A stretch of DNA of 40,314 bases from Oscillospiraceae bacterium. Its GTDB lineage: Bacteria; Bacillota; Clostridia; Oscillospirales; Ruminococcaceae. The stretch spans positions 1 to 40,314 of the forward strand of contig JAHHUC010000011.1 of assembly GCA_020024215.1 (NCBI GenBank), given 5' to 3'. This document shows positions 14,051 to 22,533 of the stretch, one piece after another (positions within the stretch are counted from its first letter, which is position 1; every line of letters begins with the position of its first letter). The position numbers and the translations under genes were made by a program. The notes beneath the pieces are model-generated. The model did no database searches and was not told the origin of the DNA. It was given only the letters and a program-made list of their open reading frames with translations.

Positions 14051-16084
14051 TCACAATAATATGGCAGAATTTTTTTCATCCGCCTCATTTTTCAATTTGC
14101 TGTAAGCCTCTCCCTTGAGCTTATAGCCGTCCTTTCCCACAGGGTGGAAGGTGCTGCAAATCTCAGCAACAAAATCCACAATGCTGCTGCTGTTTTCATC
14201 CGAAACCTCAAGAAGCTTTTGAAGCTGCCTGAGAAATGCATCGCAGTCAAAGGGTATGGGACATCCTATATGTATAAGGTGATTGGGTGTCTTTTTCATG
14301 CCCTCTTCTGACATCAGCTTTTCCTCATAAAGCTTTTCGCCCGGCCTTAAACCTGTGTATTCAATTTTTATGTCAACATCAGGCACAAAGCCCGAAAGCT
14401 TTATGAGATTTCTGGCAAGCGTATCTATCTTTACAGGCGAGCCCATGTCCAAAACAAATATCTCCCCGCCCTTTGCAAACGTACCTGCCAGAAGCACAAG
14501 GCTTACAGCCTCCGGTATGGTCATAAAATATCTTATAATGTCAGGGTGTGTGACTGTGACAGGGCCGCCCTCGGCTATCTGCTTTTTAAAAAGAGGAATG
14601 ACAGAGCCGCTGCTGCCTAAAACATTTCCGAATCTCACCGCAACATATTCTGTCCTTGCATCCAAGATAGAGGAATCGTCCACATCCAGGCGGTAGGAAA
14701 GCCTCGGCATCTCCCCCATTCTCTTTTCCTTGACCATCTTGTCAAAGGTCTGTATAACCATCTCGCACAGCCTTTTGGATGCGCCCATGATATTTGTGGG
14801 GTTTACCGCCTTGTCGGTGGAGATTAGAACAAACCTTTCACAGCCGAATTTTGCTGCCGCATAGGCTGTTTTGTATGTGCCTATGGTGTTGTTCTTTATT
14901 GCCTCGCAGGGGCTTGTCTCCATAAGAGGAACGTGCTTGTGGGCCGCCGCATGATATACAACCTGGGGCCTGTATGTTTCAAACACGTTTTCAATTCTTC
15001 TGGAATCCCTTACCGAGCCTATCAGCACAACCAAATCCAGATTGGGATATTTTTTCCTCAGCTCCTGCTCTACGTCATAGACATTGTTTTCATACATATC
15101 AAAGAGCACCAGCTTTTTAGGGCTGTGAGATGCTATCTGCCGTGCAAGGTCAGAGCCTATTGAGCCGCCTGCGCCGGTTATGAGAATAACCTTTTTGCTC
15201 ACATAATTGTAAACGGCAGCCATATCCACATTCACAGGCTCCCTTCCCAAAAGCTCATCGGGAGTTACATCGTGTATGTCGCTTACGCTGACCTCTCCGT
15301 TTGCCAGCTGATAAAGTCCGGGCAGAGATTTAAGCTCGCAGCCTGTTTCTTTGCATATGTTCAATATATCTCTTTTTTCCTCAATTGAGGCTGTGGGTAT
15401 GGCAAACATTATTTTGTCAATGCCGTATTTTTTCACATTGAGAAGTATGTCGTCTCTTCCTCCTGAAACCAAAATACCGCTTATATACCTGCCCCATTTG
15501 TTTTCGTCGTCATCTATAAAGCAGCACACCCTTGTGCCCTTTGTCTCACGGCTTTGCAAAAGCTCCCTCACCACTGTTTTTCCGGCAGCTCCTGCGCCTA
15601 TAACCATAACATTTTCTTTTATTTCCTTGCTTCTTGAAAGTCCTCTCAGAAGCACTATAAACCTGTATGAAAACCTTACGCCCAATGTCAGCACAAACTG
15701 AAGAAAGGTTCCGCCTATATAATAGAGCACCGGCATCCTCTTGAAAAACATCATGGTGGCAGCAATGTGTATCACACCTGTCACTGCACAGCAAAAGCCG
15801 GTTCTAAGCAGCTCGTTATAGCCTGCAAACCTCCATACGCTTCTGTAAAGCTTCTGTGAGGCATAAATTGCAAGGCATACGGCGGTGTAAAAGGGTGCAA
15901 AAGTGACGCATTGATTTATATATTCTGACGGGATTGCGCTGTATCTGCAATCAAATCTGAACCAGAGTGCAAAAAAGAATGAAAGATTTACTGCAACAGC
16001 ATCATAGACAGCTAAAGTAAGGCTGATGAGCTTCCACTTTTCTTTTTTATGCTTTTTATTTTCAGCATTATTTGTTTCTGCCAT
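14051..16084 (-). CDS. CapD/PglF-type nucleoside-diphosphate sugar dehydratase/epimerase
   Basis: A 677-residue membrane-anchored SDR enzyme of the long type. The N-terminus has about four transmembrane helices (residues 20-150). A CoA-binding-like Rossmann domain follows (MVIGAGAAGKTV, about 162-173), and then the catalytic SDR domain with TGAGGSIGSDLARQI near residue 300. The active-site segment is STDKAVNPTNIMGASKR, where Met stands in the usual Tyr position and Lys remains, the hallmark of the CapD/FlaA1/PglF 4,6-dehydratase group. LRPGEKLYEE follows later. It probably makes a UDP-4-keto-6-deoxy-sugar for polysaccharide synthesis at the membrane. It sits between the tyrosine phosphatase and EpsG-like genes of the same operon. 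Confidence 0.93.
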   Translation of the reverse strand: MAETNNAENKKHKKEKWKLISLTLAVYDAVAVNLSFFFALWFRFDCRYSAIPSEYINQCVTFAPFYTAVCLAIYASQKLYRSVWRFAGYNELLRTGFCCAVTGVIHIAATMMFFKRMPVLYYIGGTFLQFVLTLGVRFSYRFIVLLRGLSRSKEIKENVMVIGAGAAGKTVVRELLQSRETKGTRVCCFIDDDENKWGRYISGILVSGGRDDILLNVKKYGIDKIMFAIPTASIEEKRDILNICKETGCELKSLPGLYQLANGEVSVSDIHDVTPDELLGREPVNVDMAAVYNYVSKKVILITGAGGSIGSDLARQIASHSPKKLVLFDMYENNVYDVEQELRKKYPNLDLVVLIGSVRDSRRIENVFETYRPQVVYHAAAHKHVPLMETSPCEAIKNNTIGTYKTAYAAAKFGCERFVLISTDKAVNPTNIMGASKRLCEMVIQTFDKMVKEKRMGEMPRLSYRLDVDDSSILDARTEYVAVRFGNVLGSSGSVIPLFKKQIAEGGPVTVTHPDIIRYFMTIPEAVSLVLLAGTFAKGGEIFVLDMGSPVKIDTLARNLIKLSGFVPDVDIKIEYTGLRPGEKLYEEKLMSEEGMKKTPNHLIHIGCPIPFDCDAFLRQLQKLLEVSDENSSSIVDFVAEICSTFHPVGKDGYKLKGEAYSKLKNEADEKNSAILL

Positions 16085-16110
16085 CTAAAAAATTTCCTCC
16101 CGAGTTTTAA

Positions 16111-16842
16111 CTATTGCGGTGTGCAGCCTGCGATTTCATCAAAAATACAGCGTGTGTTTTCAACAAGCGAAAAAGCTGCCTGCTCACCTATATCCCTTAA
16201 AAGAATCTGCCAGCCGTTTTCATATCTTGCAGGGCTTCGGCTTTCTGTGTTGTGGCTGTCGCTGGCAAGCACTGTAAATTTTTTCTTTTTAAGGAACTTA
16301 TACACCTTTTTCCGCAAATTTTCATCCTCCAAGGAGGGGAGATTTATCTGAAAAACAGCATCCATTGAGTAAAGCTTTTTTTTGGCTGACCATGTAAGCC
16401 TGTCAAAAAACCTCTCGATATGAGCAAAGACAACAACAAGTCCTGTCATCCTCATCATATCCTCAATATCCTCCAGCCACTCCTTGTCTATTTTAGGAAT
16501 ATACGGCAGCTCTATAAGTATATAGCTGCTGTTTCCGAGTGTAAGCCTTTCAAAGGAATCTATCCTGTAAAGCTTTTTTGAATAATAGACCTCTGCGCCC
16601 AATATTATTCTTCCGTCAAAATTGTATGCCTCTTTAAGCAGCCTGTAAGATTCGCTTCTTCTTTCCAAAAATCTCTCTGCTCCGTTTTCATTTATATAAA
16701 AATGAGGCGTGGCAATTATATCAAGGATGTTTATCTCCTTAAATGCCTTCAAAAGCTCTATGGATGCGCTTATTGACTTTGGGCCGTCATCCATCTGAGG
16801 AAGTATGTGCGTGTGCAGATCAGCTCTATTTATCTCCGACAT
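16111..16842 (-). CDS. CpsB/CapC-type tyrosine-protein phosphatase (PHP fold)
   Basis: A 243-residue metal-dependent phosphatase of the PHP family. Metal-site motifs are DLHTHILPQMDDGPKS at the N-terminus (about residues 8-23), ATPHFY near residue 47, GAEVYY near 80, FAHIERF near 140 and ASDSHN near 192. Such enzymes dephosphorylate the tyrosine cluster of the cognate kinase, here the gene just upstream. I start at ATG 16842, placed after GGGAG; an in-frame extension to 16920 lies inside the kinase gene and lacks family similarity. The start overlaps the end of the kinase gene by 17 nt, implying coupled translation. Confidence 0.93.
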   Translation of the reverse strand: MSEINRADLHTHILPQMDDGPKSISASIELLKAFKEINILDIIATPHFYINENGAERFLERRSESYRLLKEAYNFDGRIILGAEVYYSKKLYRIDSFERLTLGNSSYILIELPYIPKIDKEWLEDIEDMMRMTGLVVVFAHIERFFDRLTWSAKKKLYSMDAVFQINLPSLEDENLRKKVYKFLKKKKFTVLASDSHNTESRSPARYENGWQILLRDIGEQAAFSLVENTRCIFDEIAGCTPQ

Positions 16843-17647
16843 TTTTTTCTCCCAATGTGCCTGCAAGCACACCCGACTTTGCATTTGAAGCAGCCCGTGA
16901 GCTTGCATCGGCATATCCATAATACTTATATCCGTATTTATATCCGTCCTTTTTGGACGCGAGGGCGCTCTTGCTGCCTATCAGCACAGAGCCTATGAGA
17001 TCGCCCCCCACCATCTGGATCGCCTTTATTGCCGCCTGAACATCCCTGTGATCGGAATAGCTCTCTCTGGAAACCAGCACCATGCTGAAATCATACTTTT
17101 TCAGAATGAGGGCGTCGGTCATTATGCCAACAGGAGGTGTATCGACCAGAACATAATCAAAATATTCCTCCACCCCGTCAAAAAACTGCTGGGCGAATTT
17201 TCCCTCTAAAAGCTCTGCCGGATTAGGAGGTGTCATGCCGGCAAACATAAGCGTAAGATTGGGATAGCCCGAATCCACAGAGCAGTTTTCCAGCTTTCCG
17301 GTGCTTAAAACAGAGGAAAGCCCATGCTTTCCCTTTGCCATCTTGAAATAGGAATGTACCCTTGACTGGCGCATATCTCCGTCTATCAGAAGCACCTTAT
17401 AGCCTGCCTGAGCCAGCACCACCGCAAAATTGCATATGGTGGAGGTTTTGCCCTCCATGGGCACGGCGCTTGTGAAAAGTATTCTCTTGTGCTCTCTCTG
17501 GCTCATGCTGAAGGTGATGTTTGTTCTTAAAGACTTATAGGCCTCCACAGCTTCAAATTCCGTATCTGTGTTGATGATGCCCATTTCTTTTCGATGGAAA
17601 AAGTTTTCCTTTTCCTTCTTTTTTTTCAAAAGGTTTATTTTTTTCAT
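16826..17647 (-). CDS. CpsD/CapB-type bacterial tyrosine kinase
   Basis: A 273-residue cytoplasmic BY-kinase. It has Walker A SAVPMEGKTS (residues 60-69), Walker A' LLIDGDMRQSR (about 86-96), Walker B YVLVDTPPVG (about 165-174), and a C-terminal tyrosine cluster with seven Tyr around KYGYKYYGYAD (about 237-250), the autophosphorylation tail. The modulator half is supplied by the separate chain-length protein encoded 2 nt upstream, the usual split in Gram-positive bacteria. Together with that protein and the following phosphatase it controls polymer length and export. The N-terminus is very Lys-rich. The ribosome binding site lies in the last codons of the upstream gene. Confidence 0.95.
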   Translation of the reverse strand: MKKINLLKKKKEKENFFHRKEMGIINTDTEFEAVEAYKSLRTNITFSMSQREHKRILFTSAVPMEGKTSTICNFAVVLAQAGYKVLLIDGDMRQSRVHSYFKMAKGKHGLSSVLSTGKLENCSVDSGYPNLTLMFAGMTPPNPAELLEGKFAQQFFDGVEEYFDYVLVDTPPVGIMTDALILKKYDFSMVLVSRESYSDHRDVQAAIKAIQMVGGDLIGSVLIGSKSALASKKDGYKYGYKYYGYADASSRAASNAKSGVLAGTLGEKNVGDK

Positions 17648-17649
17648 TT

Positions 17650-18366
17650 TTATGCCTCCAGTCTGTCAGGGATAACGCCCAAAAGAGGTACGCTGTGCTT
17701 GCTTTCAAAATCCTTGGCGCTCTTGACCTTCTGGTCCAAAAGACTGGAAACGACCACAAATCCGCAGGATGCAATTATTCCCAAAAGGCCGCCCAGAACT
17801 GCATTTTTAACAACGCTGGGGGAAACATGCCTCTCGGGGACCTTTGCCCTGTCCACAATCTCAACAGAGCCTGATTTAAACACTCTTGATATTTCAGCAG
17901 GGGCAACATCGCTCACCTTTTTCAATATTTCTGCTGAAAGTGCAGGCTTTTTAGTCCTCACCGTGACCTCAAAAATCTCTGTGCTCTTAAGCTGGCTGCA
18001 AGAGAGCATTTTTCTCAGCTGAACAAGCGTCAGAGGCTCATCCATGCCAAACCTTTTAAAATCAACTCTGGATATAACCTTCTCCAGCACACAGTCGCTT
18101 TGTATAAGCTCCATATATGTGCTTACAAGGTTTCTTGATGCTGTGATATCACTGGAATTTATATATCCTGATGTGGTGCTGTTGTTGTTGTTTACATACA
18201 TGGATATCCTTGACTCATACTGCTTGGGAATAAAAAAAGCTGTTATAACCACAGCCAGCAAGGTTGCTGCCGAAAAGGAAATCAATATCAGCTTCCAGTG
18301 ACCCAGGAGATTTTTAAATTGTTCAAAAAGGTCAATCTCCATCTCATCGTTCATTTTGTTCTCCAT
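17650..18366 (-). CDS. Wzz/YveK-type polysaccharide chain-length and kinase-activator protein
   Basis: A 238-residue protein with two transmembrane helices (about residues 25-48 and 187-210) enclosing an extracellular domain. It shows IDLFEQFKNLLGHWKLI before TM1 and KQYESRISMYV just after it. A conserved PERHVSPSVVKNAVLGGLLG stretch enters TM2; this proline-rich feature is typical of Wzz/CapA proteins. The short cytoplasmic tail (SLLDQKVKSAKDFESKHSVPLLGVIP) is what activates the partner kinase in known systems. It lies 18 nt after the VanZ-type gene and 2 nt before the kinase gene. Confidence 0.93.
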   Translation of the reverse strand: MENKMNDEMEIDLFEQFKNLLGHWKLILISFSAATLLAVVITAFFIPKQYESRISMYVNNNNSTTSGYINSSDITASRNLVSTYMELIQSDCVLEKVISRVDFKRFGMDEPLTLVQLRKMLSCSQLKSTEIFEVTVRTKKPALSAEILKKVSDVAPAEISRVFKSGSVEIVDRAKVPERHVSPSVVKNAVLGGLLGIIASCGFVVVSSLLDQKVKSAKDFESKHSVPLLGVIPDRLEA

Positions 18367-18384
18367 CTCTTACCCTTTCCAATC

Positions 18385-18834
18385 TTAAAATTCAGATTTC
18401 CTGCGCCGCCTGAAAATGAAGCTAAACAGCAGGCAGGAAAAACAGGCCCCTATAAAGAAGCCCAAAGAATCTATGATTACATCTGTAATTTGAGGTCCCC
18501 TTCCGGGTGTAAAATACTGTATGGATTCGTCCAAAACCGAAACAGCAGCTCCAAAGAGCAAAGAATGTCCCAATCTTTTTGAAAAGATTAAAAAAGAGAA
18601 AAAACCAAGGCAGGCAAATTGAGTAAAATGTGCCAGCTTGCGGATAACCCTTTCTGTTATCACATTTTCAAAGCTCTCGCCTGTGACTTTCTCCAATGTT
18701 TCAACCACGACAGCTGTGATATTTTTACTTAGCTGCGCCGATTTAGGCGCAGACAGCAGCGAATTGCCCCATATGAACACAAGTATCAAAATCACGACTG
18801 CCCTGCATACTTTATCTGTTTTTTTAGATGCCAT
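18385..18834 (-). CDS. VanZ-family membrane protein
   Basis: A 149-residue protein with about four transmembrane segments. Family motifs are RKLAHFTQFACLGFF near residue 65, and DESIQYFTPGRGPQITDVIIDSLGFFIG near residue 102. VanZ proteins raise teicoplanin resistance in some enterococci, but most members, including this one, sit outside resistance clusters and have no proven role. Here it is the first gene of the exopolysaccharide operon, 18 nt ahead of the chain-length gene. It has a good promoter and a GGAGGT ribosome binding site. There is no vanA-type ligase or vanX nearby, so glycopeptide resistance should not be inferred. Confidence 0.92.
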   Translation of the reverse strand: MASKKTDKVCRAVVILILVFIWGNSLLSAPKSAQLSKNITAVVVETLEKVTGESFENVITERVIRKLAHFTQFACLGFFSFLIFSKRLGHSLLFGAAVSVLDESIQYFTPGRGPQITDVIIDSLGFFIGACFSCLLFSFIFRRRRKSEF

Positions 18835-18855
18835 ACTACCTCCGTTTTAGCTTAT

Positions 18856-18884
18856 ATTATAACAAATTAAATTTTCATAAACAA
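18856..18884 (-). promoter_or_regulatory. sigma-A promoter of the exopolysaccharide operon
   Basis: On minus: -35 TTGTTT (18884-18879), 17-bp spacer, -10 TATAAT (18861-18856), about 22 bp before the VanZ-type gene start. AT-rich DNA lies upstream, with a repeated CATATGACTGCA near 18949 and 19000. Confidence 0.75.
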
Positions 18885-19047
18885 GCTTTTAAGACCTTTA
18901 TCACGTTTATTTGTCAACATTTATCAATTTCTTCATATTTTTTATATCATATGACTGCAAAATGCTTTAATGTCTGCACAGCAAGAAAGCCTTAATTTTC
19001 ATATGACTGCATAATACAGCCCTTTTAAAATGTGCAATATGCCCATT

Positions 19048-19455
19048 TCATTGTTTGTCACAAGCTGTATGCTGCTTTTTTTTACTGTTTTTCAAAATAC
19101 GTATTCCTGTGTAGACAACAAAAGGAATTGAGCCGATTATTCCGATGCATGTATAAATAGGAAATGTAATTATTCCGATTATTATTTTAGGTGCAATCGG
19201 CGTCAGATATTTTTTAGATAAGCTGTTATAAAAAATCAAGCCCGCAGGTATTCCGGAAAACAGCAAAGAAAATGAAATCATACTTTTTGTATAGCCCAAC
19301 GGCTTTGGAACAGGCATATTATTACTTTTCCAAAACAAAACGTATTCAGGATCACTAAGCTGGTTTATTTGTTCAGCTGCCACAAAGCAGCCGAGTGCGC
19401 AGCCGATAATCAGAAATATGCAAATGACCGTTATCTGCTTCTTTTCTTTTTTCAT
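19048..19455 (-). CDS. Small hypothetical membrane protein
   Basis: A 135-residue protein with three predicted hydrophobic segments: an N-terminal one (about residues 8-27), one near residues 57-76, and one near residues 88-115. The tail is basic (RILKNSKKKQHTACDKQ). The loop after TM1 holds YVLFWKSNNMPVPKPLGYTKS. I do not recognise the family. A GGGGAG lies about 12 nt before the ATG and there is a good promoter upstream, so it is probably expressed. It stands alone between the exopolysaccharide operon and the M18 aminopeptidase operon. Confidence 0.65.
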   Translation of the reverse strand: MKKEKKQITVICIFLIIGCALGCFVAAEQINQLSDPEYVLFWKSNNMPVPKPLGYTKSMISFSLLFSGIPAGLIFYNSLSKKYLTPIAPKIIIGIITFPIYTCIGIIGSIPFVVYTGIRILKNSKKKQHTACDKQ

Positions 19456-19496
19456 TATGTGTCATTCTCCCCTTTTGAATCTGCTTCTATTGATAC

Positions 19497-19525
19497 AGTA
19501 TAGCATCAGGAAAATTATCTGTCAT
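19497..19525 (-). promoter_or_regulatory. Promoter of the small membrane protein gene
   Basis: On minus: -35 ATGACA (19525-19520), 17-bp spacer, -10 TATACT (19502-19497) preceded by TGC (extended -10). The leader is about 35 nt. Confidence 0.65.
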
Positions 19526-19690
19526 CATTTTTCTGCTGCCTGAAAGAATATTTTTATGCCTGCCTTACTTAAATTACAGTAAATCTGCGGAAAGCTTTTT
19601 CTTCATTCACACTCTTAAAGTGCCTCTCTTTATAAGTGTAATGAGATTTTTAATATTTTAGTTAAAAATGCTGCAAATATATTTTTGCTA

Positions 19691-19731
19691 TTTTAGATAT
19701 AAGAAAAATAAATCGCAGCTTATATCTAAAA
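19691..19731. repeat. 13-bp AT-rich inverted repeat
   Basis: TTTTAGATATAAG (19691-19703) and CTTATATCTAAAA (19719-19731) form a perfect stem with a 15-nt loop. It lies in the 387-bp gap between the membrane-protein gene and the aminopeptidase terminator. No ORF or T tract goes with it; the rest of the gap (19526-19797) shows nothing else. Confidence 0.5.
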
Positions 19732-19797
19732 TAAAAGTGTGCTGTACCTATTATAATGCCTTATTTTGCTAAGTATACTGCCAAACGCAAAATATAA

Positions 19798-19824
19798 GGG
19801 CGGCCGCCTTTAAAAGCGCCGCCC
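19798..19824 (-). terminator. Terminator of the prfA-M18 operon
   Basis: GGGCGGC (19798-19804) pairs with GCCGCCC (19818-19824); on the minus strand the stem is followed by TTATATTTT. It lies 18 bp past the aminopeptidase stop. Confidence 0.85.
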
Positions 19825-19842
19825 GTTTGAAGATTTGATATT

Positions 19843-21243
19843 TTACTTTAAAAATGCCTCATATGCTCTGAATGTCTCATAGAGGTCAGACTTTGAAATA
19901 AGCTCGAAGGGAGAATGCATGCTGAGCACAGGAACACCCATATCAATGGTATTTACCTGCAAAGCGCCCACAAATTTTGCAACTGTGCCGCCGCCTCCTA
20001 AATCCACCTTGCCAAGCTCGCCTGTCTGCCACTGAACATCGTTGTCATTAAGTATTTTTCTCACAAAGCCAACTGTTTCGGCAGGCGCATCGTTTGTGCC
20101 GTTCTTGCCTCTTGAGCCTGTGTACTTGGTGACAATAGGTCCGTAGTTTATGCGTGCGGAGTTGTTCTTTTCAAAGCAATCGGGGAATGTGGGGTCAAAG
20201 GCTGCGCCCACATCGGAGGAAAGACAATAGGAATTTCTCAGAACCTCTCTGTAAGAAACACCTGCATTCTCTGCCAAATCCTCAATGAAGAATTCCAGCA
20301 TCTTGGAGTTAAGGCCTGTTCTTCCGTCAGAACCTACCTCCTCCTTGTCTGCCAATACGCAGATGGTGGTGTATGTAGGCTCCTTTGCCTCAACCTCTGC
20401 CATCAGTGAGGGATATGCACAGCACCTGTCATCATGGCCATAGCCGCCGATAAGCGCTCTGTCAAAGCCTACATCGCAGGCCTTGTGCGCAGGCACCAAA
20501 GAAAGCTCTGCGGAAACAAAGTCCTCCTCATAGATGCCGTATTTTTCAAAGAGAATGGAGAGTATGTTAAGCTTTACCTTCTCTGAAACCTTGTCATCTT
20601 TAAAGGGTCTGCCGCCGATGATGACATTGAGCTCCTCACCCTTGATTATTTCCCCTGCGCTTCTCTTCATCTGCTCCTGAGCAAGGTGAGGAAGAATATC
20701 GGAGATTACAAACACAGGATCGCACTCGCTCTCGCCGACTCTGATATCCACTGTTTTTCCGTCATTGAGAATTACAACCCCGTGTATAGCCAAGGGGAGT
20801 GTAGGCCACTGATACTTCTTTATTCCGCCGTAGTAATGTGTCTTGAAATAAGCGATCTCATCCTTTTCAAAAACAGGCTGAGGCTTTAAATCAATTCTGG
20901 GGCAGTCGATGTGGGAGGCCACAATCCTTGTTCCCTCCAAAAGGGGCTTTTTGCCGAATGTAGCCAATATGAGTGCCTTTTGGCAATTTCCCAAATAAAC
21001 CTTATCCCCTGCCTTATATTCCTTTGACATATCAAAGGCCTTATAGCCCTTTTCCCTGGCTATTGAAAGAGCTGTATCATAAACCTCTCTTTCGGTTTTG
21101 CACATATTTATAAAGGACTTGTAGCCCTCGGAGAAAAGGTCCGCCTTCTCAAGATATTCCTCGCTTTTTGAAAGCCCCATATTTTTCTTTTCCATGAAAA
21201 GCCTTCCCTTCAGCTCTTCACCCTTAGTCTTTGCTTCTGACAT
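19843..21243 (-). CDS. M18 family aminopeptidase
   Basis: A 466-residue dinuclear zinc aminopeptidase of the M18 (aspartyl aminopeptidase/aminopeptidase I) family. Expected metal and catalytic segments appear in order: VASHIDCPRIDLKP (His, Asp), GGYGHDDRCCAYPSL (bridging Asp), ADKEEVGSDGRTG (catalytic Glu, metal Glu), SSDVGAAFDPTFPD (Asp) and the C-terminal SMHSPFEL (His). M18 enzymes remove N-terminal residues from peptides in the cytoplasm. I start at ATG 21243 with AGGA upstream; the longer frame to 21414 runs into the transglycosylase gene. It is last in the operon from DUF951, and is a housekeeping peptidase. Confidence 0.95.
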   Translation of the reverse strand: MSEAKTKGEELKGRLFMEKKNMGLSKSEEYLEKADLFSEGYKSFINMCKTEREVYDTALSIAREKGYKAFDMSKEYKAGDKVYLGNCQKALILATFGKKPLLEGTRIVASHIDCPRIDLKPQPVFEKDEIAYFKTHYYGGIKKYQWPTLPLAIHGVVILNDGKTVDIRVGESECDPVFVISDILPHLAQEQMKRSAGEIIKGEELNVIIGGRPFKDDKVSEKVKLNILSILFEKYGIYEEDFVSAELSLVPAHKACDVGFDRALIGGYGHDDRCCAYPSLMAEVEAKEPTYTTICVLADKEEVGSDGRTGLNSKMLEFFIEDLAENAGVSYREVLRNSYCLSSDVGAAFDPTFPDCFEKNNSARINYGPIVTKYTGSRGKNGTNDAPAETVGFVRKILNDNDVQWQTGELGKVDLGGGGTVAKFVGALQVNTIDMGVPVLSMHSPFELISKSDLYETFRAYEAFLK

Positions 21244-21283
21244 AGTTAAAACATCCTTTCCTTTTAAATTTGATTTCCCGCTT

Positions 21284-21832
21284 TTATAATCTATCAGGAT
21301 AAAGCTTTTTATAAGCCTCCTTACTTTTTTGAACCTTCTGCACATACTCCCGCGTCTCCTTGAAGGGGATGTAGTCCAATGTGCTTCCGTCGTGGGAATA
21401 TTCTTCATTTGCAAGCCACTTTTTCACATTTGCGCGGCCTGCGTTGTATGCAGCCAAGGCTACGCCCTCATCCTCAAAATCGCTGATGAGATAAGAGAGG
21501 ATAAAGGTACCGTATTTTATATTTACATCAGGGTCAAATATCTCGTCAAATTCCTCTTCTCCGTCAGATTTGAGCTTTGCCCACTGAAATGTGTCATAGG
21601 TTATCTGCATAAGTCCGTTTGCCTGCTTGTGGGAGATGACATTGGGCCTGAAGCTGCTTTCGGTCTTTATAACCGCAAAAACCAATTCCGGCTCGACCTT
21701 GAACTTTTGGCTGTATTTAAAAACCGATTCCTTGTATTCAAAGGGGTACAATATCTTTACGGCATAATTTTTAAGCACAGCCGCACCCAGCAAAGGCAGC
21801 ATGAAAATAATAAGGATTTTAAGCTTTTTCAA
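21284..21832 (-). CDS. Lytic transglycosylase, SLT type
   Basis: A 182-residue protein with an N-terminal signal anchor (KILIIFMLPLLGAAVL) and a compact SLT/goose-lysozyme-like domain. The catalytic Glu is in VIKTESSFRPN (about residue 59), followed by ANGLMQITYDTFQWA and ALAAYNAGRANVKKW, the three hallmark motifs. It cleaves the glycan strand of peptidoglycan with formation of 1,6-anhydro ends. The start is TTG 21832 with AGAGGA 9 nt upstream; a TTG at 21841 (TTGA overlap with coaE) is too close to that site. It is encoded between coaE and the aminopeptidase gene. In many Clostridia a similar SLT gene follows coaE. Confidence 0.93.
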   Translation of the reverse strand: MKKLKILIIFMLPLLGAAVLKNYAVKILYPFEYKESVFKYSQKFKVEPELVFAVIKTESSFRPNVISHKQANGLMQITYDTFQWAKLKSDGEEEFDEIFDPDVNIKYGTFILSYLISDFEDEGVALAAYNAGRANVKKWLANEEYSHDGSTLDYIPFKETREYVQKVQKSKEAYKKLYPDRL

Positions 21833-21837
21833 TCTTC

Positions 21838-22530
21838 TCAATCCTCTTTGCTTTCTTCATTGACGCCATCTTCTGCAAACCTATCAGATTCAGAGCATTG
21901 ACATTCCTCATTTTTCAAAAGCCGGCTGAAGGTCATGCACATCTTTTCCACAGCTTTGGCAGTCTCCTCTTCCAGATGTGATAAACTGCCGTCATTTCTT
22001 ATCACAGCATCGGTATTGGATATAAAAAATTCCTCGTCATGCTGTGAGGCTATCCTTTTTCTCGCCTCGTCATCAGTCAGATGATCCCTCACAACAATTC
22101 GGCTAATCCTTTCCTCCAAGGGAGCCACCACAGAGATTATAAAGTCGCAGTCCTTGTTGAGCCCGCTTTCAAAAAGCGTGGGGGCATCCAATATGACCAG
22201 CGGCTTGCCGTTTTTATCCAGCTTTTTTATTCTTGATGCGATCTCTGCCTTTATATAGGGAAAAATGATCTCATTGAGCTTTTTAAGCTTTTCGCTGTCA
22301 CCAAAAACTATGGAGGAAAGCTTCTTTCTGTTAAGAGTTCCGTCCAAATTCAAAATTGATATGGAAAATTCCAGCGCCAAATCACAAAGACAGCTTTTTT
22401 CTGTGTCAGTGACAAGGTGGGAAATTTTATCACAGTCAATGACATCTATTCCCTCTGATGTCAAAAGTCCGGCAACCTCGCTTTTGCCGCTGCCTGTCTG
22501 ACCTGTCAGTCCGACTATCTTTATTTTCAC
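21838..22530 (-). CDS. coaE: Dephospho-CoA kinase
   Basis: A 230-residue P-loop kinase that phosphorylates dephospho-CoA at the 3'-hydroxyl, the last step of coenzyme A synthesis. Walker A is GLTGQTGSGKSEV (about residues 7-19). The substrate segment is IDCDKISH (about 31-38), LVILDAPTLFESGLN matches the CoaE Walker B region (about 110-124), and RDHLTDDEARKRIASQ is the lid with its Arg. The start is GTG after GGAGG. The C-terminal 20 residues are acidic and not part of the fold. It lies 3 nt after sua5. Confidence 0.95.
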   Translation of the reverse strand: MKIKIVGLTGQTGSGKSEVAGLLTSEGIDVIDCDKISHLVTDTEKSCLCDLALEFSISILNLDGTLNRKKLSSIVFGDSEKLKKLNEIIFPYIKAEIASRIKKLDKNGKPLVILDAPTLFESGLNKDCDFIISVVAPLEERISRIVVRDHLTDDEARKRIASQHDEEFFISNTDAVIRNDGSLSHLEEETAKAVEKMCMTFSRLLKNEECQCSESDRFAEDGVNEESKED

Positions 22531-22533
22531 AAA

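Noticed and set aside
16826..17647. Degenerate Walker A in the tyrosine kinase (MEGKTS)
   Set aside because: The Gly-Lys-Thr/Ser core and both other Walker motifs are intact, so ATP binding should be normal.
18385..18834. Glycopeptide resistance gene (vanZ)
   Set aside because: VanZ-family membrane proteins are widespread. No vanHAX, vanR or vanS cluster is present and the gene heads an exopolysaccharide operon.
18941..19015. Repeated CATATGACTGCA as a regulatory direct repeat
   Set aside because: Two 12-bp copies about 50 bp apart in AT-rich DNA, too far from the promoter at 18856-18884 and too few to support a claim.
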